A stretch of 40,917 nucleotides of DNA from JAJFTV01 sp964426355 (GCA_964426355.1 CAYRRA010000011.1:1-40917), one strand, 5' to 3'; shown: positions 8,126-17,148, numbered from the stretch's first letter. Numbers and translations: made by a program. The notes: a model not told the origin generated them from the letters alone.

Positions 8126-9220
8126 ATGGCAAAAAAAGCAAAAAGTGACAGCGATAACCCCGAACTACCCGCTTCTTATGACGATGGAAAAAGAGTGGTT
8201 TTGGATAGAGCAGTAGGGGATATTCTAAAACGTTATGGTGAAGGGGCAATCATGCGGTTGGGTGAAGCCAAACATTTGAATGTTGCCGCCATACCTACCG
8301 GCTCATTGTCTTTGGATATCGCACTGGGAGTGGGCGGTATACCTCGAGCACGTATCACCGAAATATTTGGTCCTGAATCCTCCGGAAAGACGACATTATG
8401 TCTGCATCTGGTTGCAGAAGCACAACGGATGGGGGGGACTGCGGCGTATGTGGATATGGAACATGCTCTTGACCCGGCTTATGCAGCCCGCCTGGGTGTG
8501 AATATCGACGAGCTGTTTGTTTCGCAACCGGATATGGGCGAGCAGGCTTTAGAAATCACCGAAACACTGGTTCGCTCCGGTGCTATCGATATTATCGTCA
8601 TCGACTCGGTAGCTGCTCTGGTGCCACGCGCTGAAATCGAAGGCGATATGGGGGATTCGCCAATGGGTATGCAGGCACGGTTGATGTCCCAAGCGCTTCG
8701 CAAGCTGTCCGGCAGCATCAATCAAACGCGTACCGCTGTCATCTTCACGAACCAGCTTCGCCAGAAAATTGGGGTCATGTTTGGCAACCCTGAAACGACA
8801 CCTGGCGGATTGGCTTTGAAGTTCTACTCATCCATACGACTGGATATTCGCCGAATCCAATCCATTAAAGTCGGACCGGAAATCATCGGTAACCGGGTAC
8901 GAGTGCGCGTAGTAAAAAACAAGGTTGCTGCCCCATTCCGCACAGCCGAGTTCGATATCATGTACAATGAAGGTATCTCCAAAGTCGGTGATATTATCGA
9001 TTTGGGTGCACAACTGGATATCATTACCAAACGCGGTGCATTTTATTCCTATGGCGATATTCGTCTTGGGCAGGGACGAGAAAACGCAAAAGAATTCTTG
9101 CGTCAAAACCCAGACCTGAGCAATGAGATTGAAAATGCTATCAGGGAACGCGCAATGGGTGGTGAGGTGCTGAACGTTGCTGCGGAAGATGAGGAAGGTA
9201 CAGAAAGTTACGACGACTAA
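8126..9220 (+). CDS. recA: Recombinase RecA
   Basis: The DNA-dependent ATPase that forms filaments on single-stranded DNA, performs strand exchange and triggers LexA self-cleavage. The 364-residue protein carries Walker A GPESSGKTT (82-90), the RecA core around DSVAALVP, and the FTNQLRQKIGVMFG loop region, with an acidic C-terminal tail. I start at ATG 8126, not TTG 8123, because AGGAGG (8113-8118) is 7 bases before it. Transcription probably comes from 7921-7948, where a LexA-like box occupies the spacer, and runs through an approximately 170-base leader with a structured element. A lipoprotein gene follows after 25 bases and may be read through. Confidence 0.98.
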   Translation: MAKKAKSDSDNPELPASYDDGKRVVLDRAVGDILKRYGEGAIMRLGEAKHLNVAAIPTGSLSLDIALGVGGIPRARITEIFGPESSGKTTLCLHLVAEAQRMGGTAAYVDMEHALDPAYAARLGVNIDELFVSQPDMGEQALEITETLVRSGAIDIIVIDSVAALVPRAEIEGDMGDSPMGMQARLMSQALRKLSGSINQTRTAVIFTNQLRQKIGVMFGNPETTPGGLALKFYSSIRLDIRRIQSIKVGPEIIGNRVRVRVVKNKVAAPFRTAEFDIMYNEGISKVGDIIDLGAQLDIITKRGAFYSYGDIRLGQGRENAKEFLRQNPDLSNEIENAIRERAMGGEVLNVAAEDEEGTESYDD

Positions 9221-9245
9221 TTCGATTTTTTGGAGACATGATCTG

Positions 9246-9833
9246 GTGAAACCCCAGGCACGGTTCTTCTCTTTGTTAAAAACGGTTTTACTTTTGACAG
9301 GCTTGACCCTGGCGAGTGGTTGTTCTTTTGGCGCTCGCCAGGATATGTCTGATTCGCGTGGATACGCTCCATTCATCCCACCGACACTGGTTCCCACAGC
9401 CTTACCGACGCCAACGACATCACCAACTCAAGCAGGATCTGAGATCGAAGGGGAACAACAAGATACAGAAAGTGTCCAGGGAGAATCCCCGGAGTCTCAG
9501 TGCATCGATCAGTTAACGTTTATCTCCGACATCACCATTCCAGACGGAACAACGGTTGTGCCTGGTTCGACTCTGGATAAACAATGGGAAGTCGAAAATA
9601 GCGGTACATGTAATTGGAACGAATCATATCAATTACGCCTGATTTCAGGTCCTGCCATGGGCGCAGAACCCGAACAGAATTTAATCCCTGCTCGATCCGG
9701 CAGCCGGGTTACATTGCGGATTGTTTTCACTGCACCAGAAGAGCCTGGAACTTATCGAAGCGCATGGCAGGCATATAACCCACAAAGTATCGCTTTTGGT
9801 GACCTGTTTTTCATTGACATTGTCGTTGAATAA
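9246..9833 (+). CDS. Lipoprotein with NBR1-type Ig-like domain
   Basis: Starting from GTG 9246 (GGAG about 10 bases upstream) the 195-residue protein opens with a basic residue, a hydrophobic run and the lipobox LASGC, so it should be lipidated and membrane-attached outside the cell. A Thr/Pro-rich linker follows (about residues 40-65). Then comes a domain of about 100 residues with the pattern of NBR1-type Ig-like domains: WEVENSGTCNW, a central beta region, and GTYRSAWQAYNP near the end. Such domains are common in secreted Chloroflexota proteins and are thought to bind other proteins or surfaces. It has no enzymatic residues I can point to. It follows recA closely, but a DNA repair role is not implied. 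Confidence 0.8.
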   Translation: MKPQARFFSLLKTVLLLTGLTLASGCSFGARQDMSDSRGYAPFIPPTLVPTALPTPTTSPTQAGSEIEGEQQDTESVQGESPESQCIDQLTFISDITIPDGTTVVPGSTLDKQWEVENSGTCNWNESYQLRLISGPAMGAEPEQNLIPARSGSRVTLRIVFTAPEEPGTYRSAWQAYNPQSIAFGDLFFIDIVVE

Positions 9834-9984
9834 CTGGGTGGTTGTTTTACATGTGAATAACGGGGGTGAGAAATGAGCTGGTAAACCGGTGGTTGGACTC
9901 CAAAACAAGGCGGGATTTAACGGGCTGCGGCAAATAGGCACACACCCAATCGTCTTTTTGCACCAATCAGGTTACAATACATCC

Positions 9985-10041
9985 ATGCTGCGGTATGGTG
10001 TTTTTCGTCATCACAGTCTCCACAACGGTGATCTATCTTGA
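9985..10041 (+). other. Possible 18-codon leader ORF overlapping the next gene
   Basis: ATG 9985 opens an 18-codon frame rich in His and Arg whose TGA (10039-10041) overlaps the TTG start of the following gene (TTGA). A TACAAT box at 9973-9978 would place a transcription start almost on the ATG. No clear -35 is visible, and the larger gene has its own ribosome site (GGTGATC at 10027-10033), so this may be chance. Confidence 0.2.
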
Positions 10042-10946
10042 GAAAAAAGTTTTCCGGGTTCATCATACTCTTTTTCGGAGCATCACTTTCCATTCTTGTC
10101 CTGGCAGTTTTATGCTGGTTTTCTCAACCTTTTTATCTCCCTTATGTTCTCAGTTATTTGTACCCGGCAACTGAGACCGCGTCTCTGACGCCTACTATGC
10201 CGCAGGAAACGCTAACCCCTTTTCAGCCGCTGCCCAGCCATACAATCACCCCAACGCCAACCCAGACATTTACCCCGACAATCACCTTCACGCCTACACT
10301 GACTGAAACAGCCATTCCTTCCGATACACCGTCCCCCACACATACATCCACTCTCATCCCCTCTGCAACTTTACAAGGAGAACTGCCCGAGCAGGCGATG
10401 ATCGAAGGTTTTTATGGACATGCACAGCTCTTTTCTCTGGATTGCGAGGCGCGTTCTGCTGTTGATTTTGCTGCATATTTTGGTGTAGTGATCGATGAAA
10501 TTGAGTTTCTAAATCGTCTTCCAGTTTCAGATGACCCCAACGAAGGTTTTGTTGGGATGTTAGATGGCATTAGAGGGCAAATCCCTCCCGAATCCTACGG
10601 GGTTCATGCGGAGCCAATCGCCTGGCTGCTGAGAGAATACGGGGTGAATGCGTATGCGCGGACTGGAATGGTGATGGGGGATTTATTACAGGAGATTGCA
10701 TCCGGTAAACCAGTAATGGTATGGGTCGTTGGGCAGGTAGAACGAGGGACTCCAGTTATTTATACCCCATCCAATGGCAGGCAGACCATCGTTGCTTATT
10801 ATGAACACACTGTCGTGGTGGTTGGTTATGACCGGGATTATATTTATGTTGTCGACCCCACTTTAAACCAGTTTTATATTCGTACAAAAGACCGTTTTTT
10901 GGAATCCTGGAGTGTGCTTAATACCATGGCAGTCGTTGTTGAGTGA
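10038..10946 (+). CDS. Membrane-anchored C39-like cysteine peptidase family protein
   Basis: A 302-residue protein with one N-terminal membrane segment (about residues 8-30), a Thr/Pro-rich spacer (about 50-110), and a C-terminal papain-like C39 domain outside the membrane. Candidate catalytic residues are Cys in SLDCEARSA, His in YEHTVVVVGYD and Asp in YVVDP, the usual order for this fold. Many C39-like proteins of this layout in Chloroflexota are uncharacterised and may cleave peptides or only bind them. TTG 10038 is the start: an in-frame TGA lies three codons upstream, there is no ATG before the membrane segment, and GGTGATC (10027-10033) complements the 16S tail. It stands alone and ends at a shared terminator. 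Confidence 0.75.
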   Translation: MRKKFSGFIILFFGASLSILVLAVLCWFSQPFYLPYVLSYLYPATETASLTPTMPQETLTPFQPLPSHTITPTPTQTFTPTITFTPTLTETAIPSDTPSPTHTSTLIPSATLQGELPEQAMIEGFYGHAQLFSLDCEARSAVDFAAYFGVVIDEIEFLNRLPVSDDPNEGFVGMLDGIRGQIPPESYGVHAEPIAWLLREYGVNAYARTGMVMGDLLQEIASGKPVMVWVVGQVERGTPVIYTPSNGRQTIVAYYEHTVVVVGYDRDYIYVVDPTLNQFYIRTKDRFLESWSVLNTMAVVVE

Positions 10947-10963
10947 GGTTGTTCTGAAGTGAT

Positions 10964-10998
10964 AAAAAAAGCTGCCCATGATTGGACAGCTTTTTTTT
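10964..10998. terminator. Bidirectional terminator between convergent genes
   Basis: A 14-bp stem AAAAAAGCTGCCCA/TGGACAGCTTTTTT with a tiny loop is flanked by A and T runs. The single irregular pair is a C-A mismatch on the plus strand but a U-G wobble on the minus strand. It therefore suits ahcY slightly better, while also serving the C39-like gene. Confidence 0.85.
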
Positions 10999-11006
10999 AA
11001 CAAGGA

Positions 11007-12266
11007 TTATGTACCGTGTGTCCAGGAATTTAGATATTCTATCTGTTCAGGTGTGAGTGCATCAATGTTGACATTCATCGCTTCCAATTTAATCCTGGCT
11101 ATTTCGCGGTCGATCTCTGAAGGGACCCCATAAACGCTGTTCTTTAGAGTGTTGCCATTTTTCACCAGGTATTCAGCACTCAATGCCTGGTTGGCGAATG
11201 ACATATCCATCACGCTGGCGGGGTGTCCCTCGGCAGATGCCAGGTTTATCAGACGCCCTTCACCGAGGATGTGAATCATACGACCATCTTCCATCTCATA
11301 TTGGTCAACATAGGGTCGAACCAGGCGTTTCTCTTTTGCCATCTCTTCGAGAGCGGGGATGTTGATTTCGACATTGAAATGACCGGAATTACTCACGATA
11401 GCGCCATCTTTCATCACTTCAAAATGATGCCGGTCAATCACATTCAGGTCGCCGGTCAAGGTGCAGAAGATGTCTCCAATTTTTGCAGCTTCGATCATGG
11501 GCATCACGCGGAAACCATCCATCACTGCTTCGAGAGCGGGCAATGGGTCAACTTCTGTTACGATGACATTGGCACCCATCCCGCGGGCACGCATGGCGAG
11601 ACCTCGTCCGCACCATCCGTAACCAGCCACGACAAAGGTTTTTCCTGCCAACAAAATATTGGTGGCACGAATGATTCCATCGATGGTGGATTGTCCGGTT
11701 CCATAGCGGTTATCGAAGAAATGCTTGGTTTTTGCATCGTTGACGGCAATCACCGGAAAAGCCAGTGCATTATCTGCAGCCATGGCGCGCAAACGAATTA
11801 CGCCTGTGGTGGTTTCTTCGGTGCCGCCAATCATCTTGTCGAGTAAATCGCGCCGGTCTTTATGCAGACTGGAAACAAGGTCCGCGCCGTCATCCATTGT
11901 GATGATCGGGTTGTGGTTTAATGCGGCTGAAATGTGTTTGTAATAAGTTACGTTGTCTTCGCCTTTGATGGCAAACACGGGGATCTCATACTGGCTGACA
12001 AGGGCAGCCGCAACATCATCCTGTGTAGACAGCGGGTTTGAAGCGGTAAGGACCACATCTGCACCACCCACTTGCAGTGTTCGCATGAGGTTGGCGGTTT
12101 CAGTGGTAACGTGAAGGCACGCTGAAATGCGCAGACCTTCTAATGGACGCTCTTTTTCAAACCGTTCGCGAATCAGGCGAAGTACGGGCATTTCTCTTTC
12201 AGCCCATGTAATTCGGCGTCGTCCGCCTTCCGCCAGCTTGATATCTTTGATATCATAATTATCCAT
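11007..12266 (-). CDS. ahcY: Adenosylhomocysteinase
   Basis: NAD-dependent reversible hydrolysis of S-adenosylhomocysteine to adenosine and homocysteine, removing the inhibitor produced by methyltransferases. The 419-residue protein has the substrate-domain segment LHVTTETANLMRTLQVGGA, the NAD-binding GYGWCGRGLAMRARGMGA motif and SNSGHFNVEI. It lacks the roughly 40-residue insertion of some bacterial and plant enzymes, matching the shorter thermophile and archaeal type. A good ribosome site (GGAGGA) precedes ATG 12266. It is last in the mtnA-PfkB kinase-ahcY operon, 64 bases after the kinase, so its adenosine product could be rephosphorylated by the neighbouring kinase. A strong terminator follows. 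Confidence 0.97.
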   Translation of the reverse strand: MDNYDIKDIKLAEGGRRRITWAEREMPVLRLIRERFEKERPLEGLRISACLHVTTETANLMRTLQVGGADVVLTASNPLSTQDDVAAALVSQYEIPVFAIKGEDNVTYYKHISAALNHNPIITMDDGADLVSSLHKDRRDLLDKMIGGTEETTTGVIRLRAMAADNALAFPVIAVNDAKTKHFFDNRYGTGQSTIDGIIRATNILLAGKTFVVAGYGWCGRGLAMRARGMGANVIVTEVDPLPALEAVMDGFRVMPMIEAAKIGDIFCTLTGDLNVIDRHHFEVMKDGAIVSNSGHFNVEINIPALEEMAKEKRLVRPYVDQYEMEDGRMIHILGEGRLINLASAEGHPASVMDMSFANQALSAEYLVKNGNTLKNSVYGVPSEIDREIARIKLEAMNVNIDALTPEQIEYLNSWTHGT

Positions 12267-12330
12267 AACTTCCTCCAGAATGTACCAAAATAAAAAATGG
12301 GATCAAACCCGATGAGATGAGCAGGCTTGA

Positions 12331-13287
12331 TTACAGCATACCATCCAGTCTGCCGTTATCGTCAAAATGACGGCGGTAGCGCTGGACAAATTCAGCAGTG
12401 GAATATGAGTGGTTTTGAGTTCCCCGCTGCTCAAGGCAGTAAGTTGCTGCCAGAGCCCCCATTTGCCCACAGGTCTGCCAATCCAAACCCAGGGCATACC
12501 CTTTTAGAAATCCACCCCTGAAAGCATCACCGACACCGGTTGGATCAAGTATCTTTTCAGGCGAGACAACCGGAACAGAATAGGTGTTTTCCTTTGTGTA
12601 GATGGTCGCACCATCTTTTCCGCGGGTAACGACAAGGAAATTGACATAATCAATGAGCTGCTGAAGGGAGAACCCAGTGTGTTTTTGCAACAACTCGATT
12701 TCGTAATCATTGACAAAAAGGCTGTGGGCTCCTTCAACACCTAACCGGATTGAGTCACTGTCGATGCGGGCAAGCTGCTGGCTGGGATCATATAAATAAT
12801 CTATTCCGTTCTCTCGACATTCCTGCACGTATTTGAGCATGGCTTTTGGATCGTTGGGAGAAATCAGGATCAGGTCTACCTGCTCATCTTGCAGCATAGT
12901 CAGGGAAAGCTGGGATGCATACGCCATGGCACCGGTATAGAAACTGGCGATCTGCGCATTTGAAAGGTCTGTATTTGCAAAAAAGCTGGCGGTGTATTCG
13001 CCTTCGATAACGTGAATGTAGCGGGTATCGACTCCTTTACTCTCCAACCAGGTGCGATATTCTTCAAAATCCTGACCTACAGTTGCCAAGACGAGAGGAT
13101 TTTCGCCGAGCAGTGCCAGATTGTAAGCAATATTGGTCGCTACACCCCCGCGCTGCCGCACCATTGAATCGACCAGGAAAGAAAGCGATATTGAATCTAA
13201 ATGCTCTGGCAATATCTGGTCTTTAAAATAACCTGGGAATGTCATCAAGTAATCAAATGCGATTGAACCAGTACAAACAAAATTCAT
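12331..13287 (-). CDS. PfkB-family carbohydrate/nucleoside kinase, probably adenosine kinase
   Basis: A 318-residue ribokinase-fold enzyme: N-terminal substrate region with GGVATNIAYNLALLG, and the C-terminal PfkB signature DPTGVGDAFRGGF containing the catalytic aspartate and anion hole. The family phosphorylates sugars or nucleosides with ATP. Placement between mtnA and ahcY, 12 bases after mtnA, argues for adenosine kinase, which would return the adenosine released by AhcY to AMP. This is inference from context. The sequence alone allows other ribokinase substrates such as 5-methylthioribose-like sugars. It starts at ATG 13287 behind an AGGACAGG ribosome site. Confidence 0.85.
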   Translation of the reverse strand: MNFVCTGSIAFDYLMTFPGYFKDQILPEHLDSISLSFLVDSMVRQRGGVATNIAYNLALLGENPLVLATVGQDFEEYRTWLESKGVDTRYIHVIEGEYTASFFANTDLSNAQIASFYTGAMAYASQLSLTMLQDEQVDLILISPNDPKAMLKYVQECRENGIDYLYDPSQQLARIDSDSIRLGVEGAHSLFVNDYEIELLQKHTGFSLQQLIDYVNFLVVTRGKDGATIYTKENTYSVPVVSPEKILDPTGVGDAFRGGFLKGYALGLDWQTCGQMGALAATYCLEQRGTQNHSYSTAEFVQRYRRHFDDNGRLDGML

Positions 13288-13299
13288 GTCCTGTCCTTG

Positions 13300-14343
13300 T
13301 TATTGTGCCAGTATCCTGGCAATATTTTGTGTATAAGGTGGGTAAATCACGCCTTTTTCCGTGATAATTCCGCTGATCAAGCGGTTTGGTGTGACATCAA
13401 AAGCCGGGTTGCGTGCGGATGCACCATTTGGGGCGACCTGCTGTCCTTGATACGATATCCCCAACACTTCTTGTTGATCGCGTTCTTCTATGGGTATCTG
13501 GCTACCATTTGTGAGTGAAACGTCGATGGTTGAGGTTGGAACTGTAGCAAATGCTGGGACGTCATTATCTTTTGCGGCAAGAGACAACATATAGGTGCCA
13601 ATCTTGTTTGCAACATCTCCATTGGCTGCCACGCGGTCGGCACCGAAGATGACTTTTTGAACTTTTCCGGTTTTCAAAAAGAAACCGGCTGCGTTATCGC
13701 TGATGATATCAAAAGGGACACCATATTGGGTGAGCTCCCACGCGGTTAGGCGGGCGCCTTGCAGCCTGGGGCGCGTTTCATCGACCAATACGTGAATGCG
13801 TTTGCCCATTTCATATGCCATGCGGATCACCCCAAGTGCGGTTCCCCAATCGACGGTTGCCAGTGCACCAGTATTGCAGTGATGAATGATTGTATCTCCA
13901 TCCTCAATCAAAGCAGCGCCGTTTTCTGCCATTTTTTTGTTTATTTGCACATCTTCATCGGCGATCTGGTTGGCTTCGGCAATGATCAACCCCTGTAATT
14001 GTTCAACAGTGCCTTGATATGAGACTACCAACTTTTGCATCCGTTCAATCGCCCAAAACAGGTTAACAGCAGTTGGGCGAGAAGCGCGCAGTGTCTCTGC
14101 AGCAGTTTGAAATTCCTTACGGAACGAATCTATTTGCTTTGTTTTGCTGTTGATGGCTGCAAGCGCAAGACCAAACGCTGCTGCAGCGCCAATTGCGGGC
14201 GCGCCTCTCACCACCATATCTCGGATTGCCTGGGCAACCTGGTGATGTGTTTGATACTCAACAAATCTAAGCTCTCCAGGCAGCAGACGCTGGTCAATCA
14301 TGACGAGCAGTTTTTTTTCATTATTCCATTCAAGTGTTCTCAT
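13300..14343 (-). CDS. mtnA: S-methyl-5-thioribose-1-phosphate isomerase
   Basis: Isomerises 5-methylthioribose 1-phosphate to methylthioribulose 1-phosphate in methionine salvage or in related shunts that dispose of methylthioadenosine. The 347-residue protein shows the family's VVRGAPAIGAAAAFG segment, the catalytic cysteine in HHCNTGALAT (Cys156) and the catalytic aspartate in GADRVAANGD (Asp236). Length is typical. It is first in the operon with a PfkB kinase and ahcY. There is no Shine-Dalgarno sequence: ATG 14343 is preceded by an A-rich stretch right after a leader stem-loop. The strong promoter at 14403-14431 puts that stem-loop at the 5' end of the mRNA. The downstream salvage enzymes are not in the window. 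Confidence 0.95.
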   Translation of the reverse strand: MRTLEWNNEKKLLVMIDQRLLPGELRFVEYQTHHQVAQAIRDMVVRGAPAIGAAAAFGLALAAINSKTKQIDSFRKEFQTAAETLRASRPTAVNLFWAIERMQKLVVSYQGTVEQLQGLIIAEANQIADEDVQINKKMAENGAALIEDGDTIIHHCNTGALATVDWGTALGVIRMAYEMGKRIHVLVDETRPRLQGARLTAWELTQYGVPFDIISDNAAGFFLKTGKVQKVIFGADRVAANGDVANKIGTYMLSLAAKDNDVPAFATVPTSTIDVSLTNGSQIPIEERDQQEVLGISYQGQQVAPNGASARNPAFDVTPNRLISGIITEKGVIYPPYTQNIARILAQ

Positions 14344-14352
14344 TTTTTTTAA

Positions 14353-14397
14353 ACGGTAATCTGATTGATTGAGAATGTTATCTCAGAAGATAACCGT
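14353..14397 (-). promoter_or_regulatory. Stem-loop at the 5' end of the mtnA leader
   Basis: On the minus strand ACGGT-T-ATCT pairs with AGAT-T-ACCGT (nine pairs and one U-U mismatch), with an inner GAGA/TCTC hairpin. The predicted transcription start near 14396 falls at its first base, and only about nine A-rich bases separate it from the start codon. It could protect the mRNA, control initiation, or be an operator in DNA. Confidence 0.5.
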
Positions 14398-14402
14398 GGC
14401 AA

Positions 14403-14431
14403 AGTTTAACATGCAAAAGGAACTTTGTCAA
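14403..14431 (-). promoter_or_regulatory. Promoter of the mtnA-kinase-ahcY operon
   Basis: On the minus strand, consensus TTGACA (14431-14426) and TAAACT (14408-14403) are 17 bases apart, and TG one base before the -10 hexamer adds an extended -10. One of the best-looking promoters in the window. Confidence 0.7.
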
Positions 14432-14610
14432 AGAAGTTTGAATACCTGTGAAACAGATCATAGCCGTACGGATTTTTGGAAATTTGCTGATATCCTATGT
14501 TATCATAATGTCCACAATTGTCTGGATCAGGGTATGGGTTATTGAACTGTCCCTTTTCCATTAAGATAGAGCTTGAGGTTGCGATTTTCTTTTTGATTGA
14601 GGGAAGATTA

Positions 14611-17046
14611 TTGAACGATATGATGATCAAACGAAAGAGGTTCCTTACCTGGGTGCCCCTTTTATTTCTGATATTGGCTTCTGCTTGCAGCCTTACCACA
14701 CAACCGTGGTCTGCGACACCGACACCGGATCCTTCTTCAACTGCGACACCATTACCCACCCTGACGCCTTTGCCTACAGCTACGCCGACACCCACACCTA
14801 TACCAGAAGTCCGGATTGACCAGGCGGATCATTTCATATTTATTGGGAATTATGAACGGGCTTTGGTTGAGTATCAGCAGGCATTTTTGCAGGCAAACAC
14901 GGACGAAGTAAGAGCTGCTTCATTAACCGGGATGGGTTACAGCCATTATTTAATGGGGAACTATCAGTTATCGCTGGATGCATTTAACACTGTGATGGAG
15001 GTCTATCCTGAAGGTTACCACTTGTTGAAATGTTATTATTACATGGCTCAAGCAGCCATTGGGTTAGGAGACTATCTGGGTGCAGCGGGTTATCTTGAAC
15101 GGTATATACAGGTGAAGCCCGGTGTTTTGGATTTTTACATCCAGGAACTACGGGGTGATGTTTTACTCCAGGCAGGTGAAGTTCCAGCAGCGATCAGTGC
15201 ATATCAATCCGCAATTGATGCATCTTCGTATGGCGAGGCAATTTCTGTCCAGGTTAAACTAGCCCGAACGTACGCAGATTCGGGCGACTATGAAACTGCG
15301 ATCCAAATGTATGCCGATATCTATGCTCGATCGGAGAATTACTATATTAAAGCGCAAATGAATTTTCTTTCCGGGCAGGCATACTTGTATTTGGGGCAAC
15401 CTGAACGTGCATATCCTTATTTTTTGGATTCCGTACAAAATTTTCCCAGAGCGTATGATACTTATTCCGGTTTGCAAGCATTGGTACAGGCAGGTCAGGA
15501 AGTGGGAAAGCTGGAAAGCGGCTTGGTCTATTATTTCGCAGGGCAATACGGCAGTGCAGTAGATGCTTTTCGAGAATATATGAAATCGACCCCTGAACAT
15601 AATGGAACAGCACATCATTACCTGGCATTCAGCCTGATTGTGTTAAGGGATATTGAAGGTGCTATTGAGGAGTGGAAAGCGATTATCAATGACCATCCTG
15701 GCGACGAATATTGGGAAGAAGCGTGGGATGAGTGGGCGTATACCCTTTGGGCATACATGGATCGGTATGACCAGGCTGCCGAAACCTATCTCGACTTTGT
15801 CAATAGAGTACCCGATGCTGCTGAAGCACCTCAATATTTGTATTGGGCAGCTCGCCTTTATGAACAGAACCAGAAACTTGAACTGGCAGCCCAAACCTGG
15901 GAGAGGTTGATTGTTGAATATCCATCGAATGATCTGAGCATGCGTGGGATGTTCCTGGCGGGTATTTGCTATTACCGGATGGGTGATTACGCCAGGGCGC
16001 TGACCGCATTTCAACGGCTGATAATCTTGGCAAGCGACACTGAAAACCTTTCGGCAGCACATTTATGGTCAGGAAAAATTTATGCCAAACAAGGGAATAT
16101 TGAAAAAGCCCAAAATGAGTGGATCACGGCGTCTGGTCTGGATCCAACTGGCTACTATAGTGAGCGTGCCCTTGAACTACTGGAAGGAAAACAACCACTA
16201 GAAATCAATGCTGATTCTTATAGCTTTGAATTTGACATGGAGAAAGAAAAGGAACTTGCTGAGGCATGGCTTCGATCAGTATTTGCCATTCCAGAGGAAA
16301 CCGACCTGCATTCGTTGGGTATTCTGCTGGATAACATTCATATTCGGCGGGGCAATGCGTTTTGGGAATTGGGTCTTTATAATCTGGCGGGTGCAGAATT
16401 TGATATAGCCAGGAAGGAGATCACCGAAGACCCGGTCAGTAATTATCGTTTGATGGATCATTTACTAGGACTGGGTTTCTATAAACATGCGATCTATCTC
16501 AGCCGGCAGATACTGGACCTGGCACATTTTGATGATGCCGCAACCATGTTGGCACCTGTCTATTTCAATCGGATACGTTTTGGGACCTATTTTGATGACC
16601 TGATCTTGCCTGCCGCCGAAAGAATAGGCGTTGATCCATTGATTCTTTTCAGCCAGGTTCGGTTGGAGAGTATATTTGAGTGGTATATTGGGTCAACAGC
16701 AGGGGCACAAGGGTTAATGCAGTTGATGCCAGGTACTGCCAGGCAGATGTCTACCGCAGTAGATTGGCTGACCAATTATTCTGATGCAGATATTTATCGC
16801 CCTAATGTGAATATTGAGCTGGGGACGCGATATTTACAGCAACAACTAAAGAAATTTGGCAGTGATAATTTGTATGTTGCCCTGGCAGCGTACAATGCCG
16901 GACCTTCGCCAGCGGATAATTGGTACCGGATCTCAGGGGATGACATGGATTTGTTTCTCGAAGTAATCCGATTTGCTGAAACACGAAACTACATCCTCTA
17001 TGTTGCTGAATTTGTTCATCTTTATGAGCAAATTTATGCTCGTTGA
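14611..17046 (+). CDS. Lipoprotein soluble-lytic-transglycosylase with TPR repeats
   Basis: About 811 residues: a lipoprotein signal with lipobox LASAC, a Thr/Pro-rich linker, a long array of TPR-like helical repeats (roughly residues 60-620), and a C-terminal SLT domain. The SLT domain has the catalytic glutamate in QVRLESIF, the GLMQLMPGTA motif and AYNAGPSPA. It should cut peptidoglycan glycan strands outside the membrane to make 1,6-anhydro ends, as Slt70-type enzymes do. Chloroflexota cell walls are variable, so the enzyme suggests that peptidoglycan is present. Start choice: TTG 14611 has GAGGGA about 6 bases upstream, while the ATGs at 14620 and 14623 are too far from it. The signal peptide works with any of them. 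It is divergent from mtnA. Confidence 0.9.
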   Translation: MNDMMIKRKRFLTWVPLLFLILASACSLTTQPWSATPTPDPSSTATPLPTLTPLPTATPTPTPIPEVRIDQADHFIFIGNYERALVEYQQAFLQANTDEVRAASLTGMGYSHYLMGNYQLSLDAFNTVMEVYPEGYHLLKCYYYMAQAAIGLGDYLGAAGYLERYIQVKPGVLDFYIQELRGDVLLQAGEVPAAISAYQSAIDASSYGEAISVQVKLARTYADSGDYETAIQMYADIYARSENYYIKAQMNFLSGQAYLYLGQPERAYPYFLDSVQNFPRAYDTYSGLQALVQAGQEVGKLESGLVYYFAGQYGSAVDAFREYMKSTPEHNGTAHHYLAFSLIVLRDIEGAIEEWKAIINDHPGDEYWEEAWDEWAYTLWAYMDRYDQAAETYLDFVNRVPDAAEAPQYLYWAARLYEQNQKLELAAQTWERLIVEYPSNDLSMRGMFLAGICYYRMGDYARALTAFQRLIILASDTENLSAAHLWSGKIYAKQGNIEKAQNEWITASGLDPTGYYSERALELLEGKQPLEINADSYSFEFDMEKEKELAEAWLRSVFAIPEETDLHSLGILLDNIHIRRGNAFWELGLYNLAGAEFDIARKEITEDPVSNYRLMDHLLGLGFYKHAIYLSRQILDLAHFDDAATMLAPVYFNRIRFGTYFDDLILPAAERIGVDPLILFSQVRLESIFEWYIGSTAGAQGLMQLMPGTARQMSTAVDWLTNYSDADIYRPNVNIELGTRYLQQQLKKFGSDNLYVALAAYNAGPSPADNWYRISGDDMDLFLEVIRFAETRNYILYVAEFVHLYEQIYAR

Positions 17047-17148
17047 TCGAGATATGGATAGTTCATACTGGTGATTTGAGCGGTTATAGAAAGAACCATC
17101 ACTCAAGGTGCGGCAGACCTGACAGGAGTTCCTTGAATTTCGTGAATC

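Noticed and set aside
10180..10380. Repeated ACN/CCN triplets suggesting a DNA repeat array (also near 9380 and 14740)
   Set aside because: These encode Thr/Pro-rich linkers of exported proteins with varied codons. There is no exact repeat unit and no CRISPR pattern.
11223..11846. A 207-codon plus-strand open frame inside ahcY
   Set aside because: It lies antisense to a clearly conserved gene, has no ribosome site, and its translation has unlikely His/Cys-rich composition. It is a shadow of ahcY.
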